The position numbers and the translations under genes were made by a program. A DNA stretch of 64,000 nucleotides, taken from Halorhodospira halochloris. GTDB lineage: Bacteria; Pseudomonadota; Gammaproteobacteria; Nitrococcales; Halorhodospiraceae. How positions within the stretch are numbered: position 1 is the stretch's first letter; every line of letters begins with the position of its first letter. The notes beneath the pieces are model-generated. The model worked only from the letters and a program-made list of their open reading frames with translations, did not search any database and was not told the DNA's origin. Shown piece by piece: positions 63,374 to 64,000 of the stretch. The stretch lies in assembly GCF_002356555.2 (NCBI RefSeq), contig NZ_AP017372.2, positions 2,210,501 to 2,274,500 on the forward strand, in the 5' to 3' direction.

Positions 63374-64000
63374 ATGCGTTGCTACCGCCTACACTTTCGA
63401 GCGCCCCTACACATCGATGACCGAGGAACCGGTTATTACGAGGCTAGTGACCCGTTCGTCCGGTCCGATACCGTGAGCGCCGCGCTGCTGACGACCTGGG
63501 GTCAGCTGGACCCCGAGAACGCCACGGCACGTGCCGCGAAGCCGCCGTTTCGGGTTAGCTCGGCGATGCCATGGTTAGAAGGTACGCCGCTGCTACCGCG
63601 CCCAGTCCCGCATCGTGCTGCCCCAGCCCCGCAAGGCGATCCGGCGTTGGCTAAAGTAACCAAAGGTGTTCAATGGCTATCCCCCCGGTTATGGCACCGG
63701 ATCTGGCATGAGGGGTGGCAACAGGCCCTTCATCCCGATACGGTTTGTACCCCGCAAAAAGAGATCGCACTCGCCCGGGATGAGGCGTCTGAGCCTTCCC
63801 CCGCCTGGGCGCAGGAGCGACGCCCCCGGCTGAACGTAGACCGCATAACCGACGGCCCGGTGGAGGGGCAGCTCTTCGAGTTCGGGCGCATTCACTTCCT
63901 CCCCTCGGCGGGTCTGTACCTGCTCGCAGAGCACGCCGATGAAACTGCTCGACAAGGGTTCGAGGCAGCCCTGTCGCTACTCGGTGATACGGGCCTCGGA
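63374..64000 (+). CDS. csm4: Csm4, crRNA 5'-handle-binding subunit (3' truncated by window edge)
   Basis: 209 codons visible from the ATG at 63374. RAMP N-terminus MRCYRLHFRAPLHIDDRGTG fits Csm4/Cas5-like proteins, followed by DPFVRSDTVSAALLTTWGQL and FRVSSAMPWLEGTPLLPRPV. RPRLNVDRITDGPVEGQLFE then FGRIHFLPSAGLYLLAE is the second characteristic region. Csm4 binds the crRNA 5' handle and Cas10. csm5 and any cas1/cas2 or effector genes would lie beyond the window. Confidence 0.93.
   Translation, partial: MRCYRLHFRAPLHIDDRGTGYYEASDPFVRSDTVSAALLTTWGQLDPENATARAAKPPFRVSSAMPWLEGTPLLPRPVPHRAAPAPQGDPALAKVTKGVQWLSPRLWHRIWHEGWQQALHPDTVCTPQKEIALARDEASEPSPAWAQERRPRLNVDRITDGPVEGQLFEFGRIHFLPSAGLYLLAEHADETARQGFEAALSLLGDTGLG

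Noticed and set aside
1-64000. tRNA, rRNA or tmRNA genes and riboswitches
   Set aside because: I looked for conserved tRNA arms, rRNA stretches and common riboswitch cores and saw none that I could support.

Overview
The window comes from a GC-rich gammaproteobacterium. Protein similarities recalled from memory suggest the Ectothiorhodospiraceae (Halorhodospira-like), but no rRNA, tRNA or ribosomal-protein gene is present to fix this, so the assignment is an inference. Coding density is low for a bacterium and the composition switches repeatedly between GC-rich housekeeping-like genes and AT-richer defence and mobile islands. It reads as an accessory region or plasmid-like segment rather than a conserved core.

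Layout. 0-3.5 kb: 3' part of a DUF262/DUF1524 (GmrSD-like) gene, dinB and a DsrE-family gene. 3.8-7.5 kb: one very large hydantoinase/oxoprolinase fusion on the minus strand. 7.6-13.3 kb: a mosaic of a solitary CRISPR repeat, an orphan higA, two inverted copies of an FMN-binding-like lipoprotein gene, a GGCT gene, an SDR gene and broken pieces of clpB, msrA, DUF488, a methyltransferase and Tn3-family tnpA. 13.3-17.5 kb: SRAP protein, WYL regulator, an uncharacterised large gene and a MoxR-like ATPase gene cut by an IS. 17.5-24.4 kb: an IS4-type insertion sequence whose right end cuts brxC of a partial BREX locus (brxC', brxB, brxA, brxE). 24.7-27.2 kb: HDAC fragment, DUF488, YjbQ and CRISPR array A. 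27.4-36.5 kb: a CFI-box protein, a candidate two-gene nuclease unit (PD-(D/E)XK candidate plus DUF2779), an OGG-fold-like gene, IS remnants and a compact three-gene operon of winged helix, AbiEii-type nucleotidyltransferase and PP2C phosphatase. 38.5-40.3 kb: AbiE system with a broken toxin. 41-45 kb: iteron-like repeats, a PTP-like phosphatase, a RES/Xre toxin-antitoxin pair with a nonsense codon in the toxin, and array B. 45-51 kb: a truncated Tn3-family transposon, a pair of overlapping DUF262 genes and a miniature Tn3 element. 51.5-55.2 kb: L,D-transpeptidase, HDAC-like deacetylase, DUF488, msrA, yjbQ. 55.4-64 kb: array C, csx16, a NE0113-family CARF gene, cas6, cas10, csm2, csm3 and csm4 (running off the end), a type III-A CRISPR locus.

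How it works together. Only array C sits next to cas genes. Arrays A and B carry the same leader and repeat and could be served in trans by the one Cas6 and Csm complex. No cas1 or cas2 is visible. At least six defence or toxin-antitoxin systems are present, and several are visibly damaged: BREX truncated, AbiEii frameshifted, RES nonsense, HigB reduced. The type III-A locus, the DUF262 pair, the nucleotidyltransferase/PP2C operon and the DUF2779 pair look intact.

A recurring theme is fragment copying. Short pieces of several genes that are intact elsewhere in the window (msrA, DUF488, HDAC, PTP, CFI-box) are scattered among 3'-terminal fragments of Tn3-family tnpA, and a 300-460 bp repeat carrying DnaA-box-like sites follows two of the arrays and the solitary repeat.
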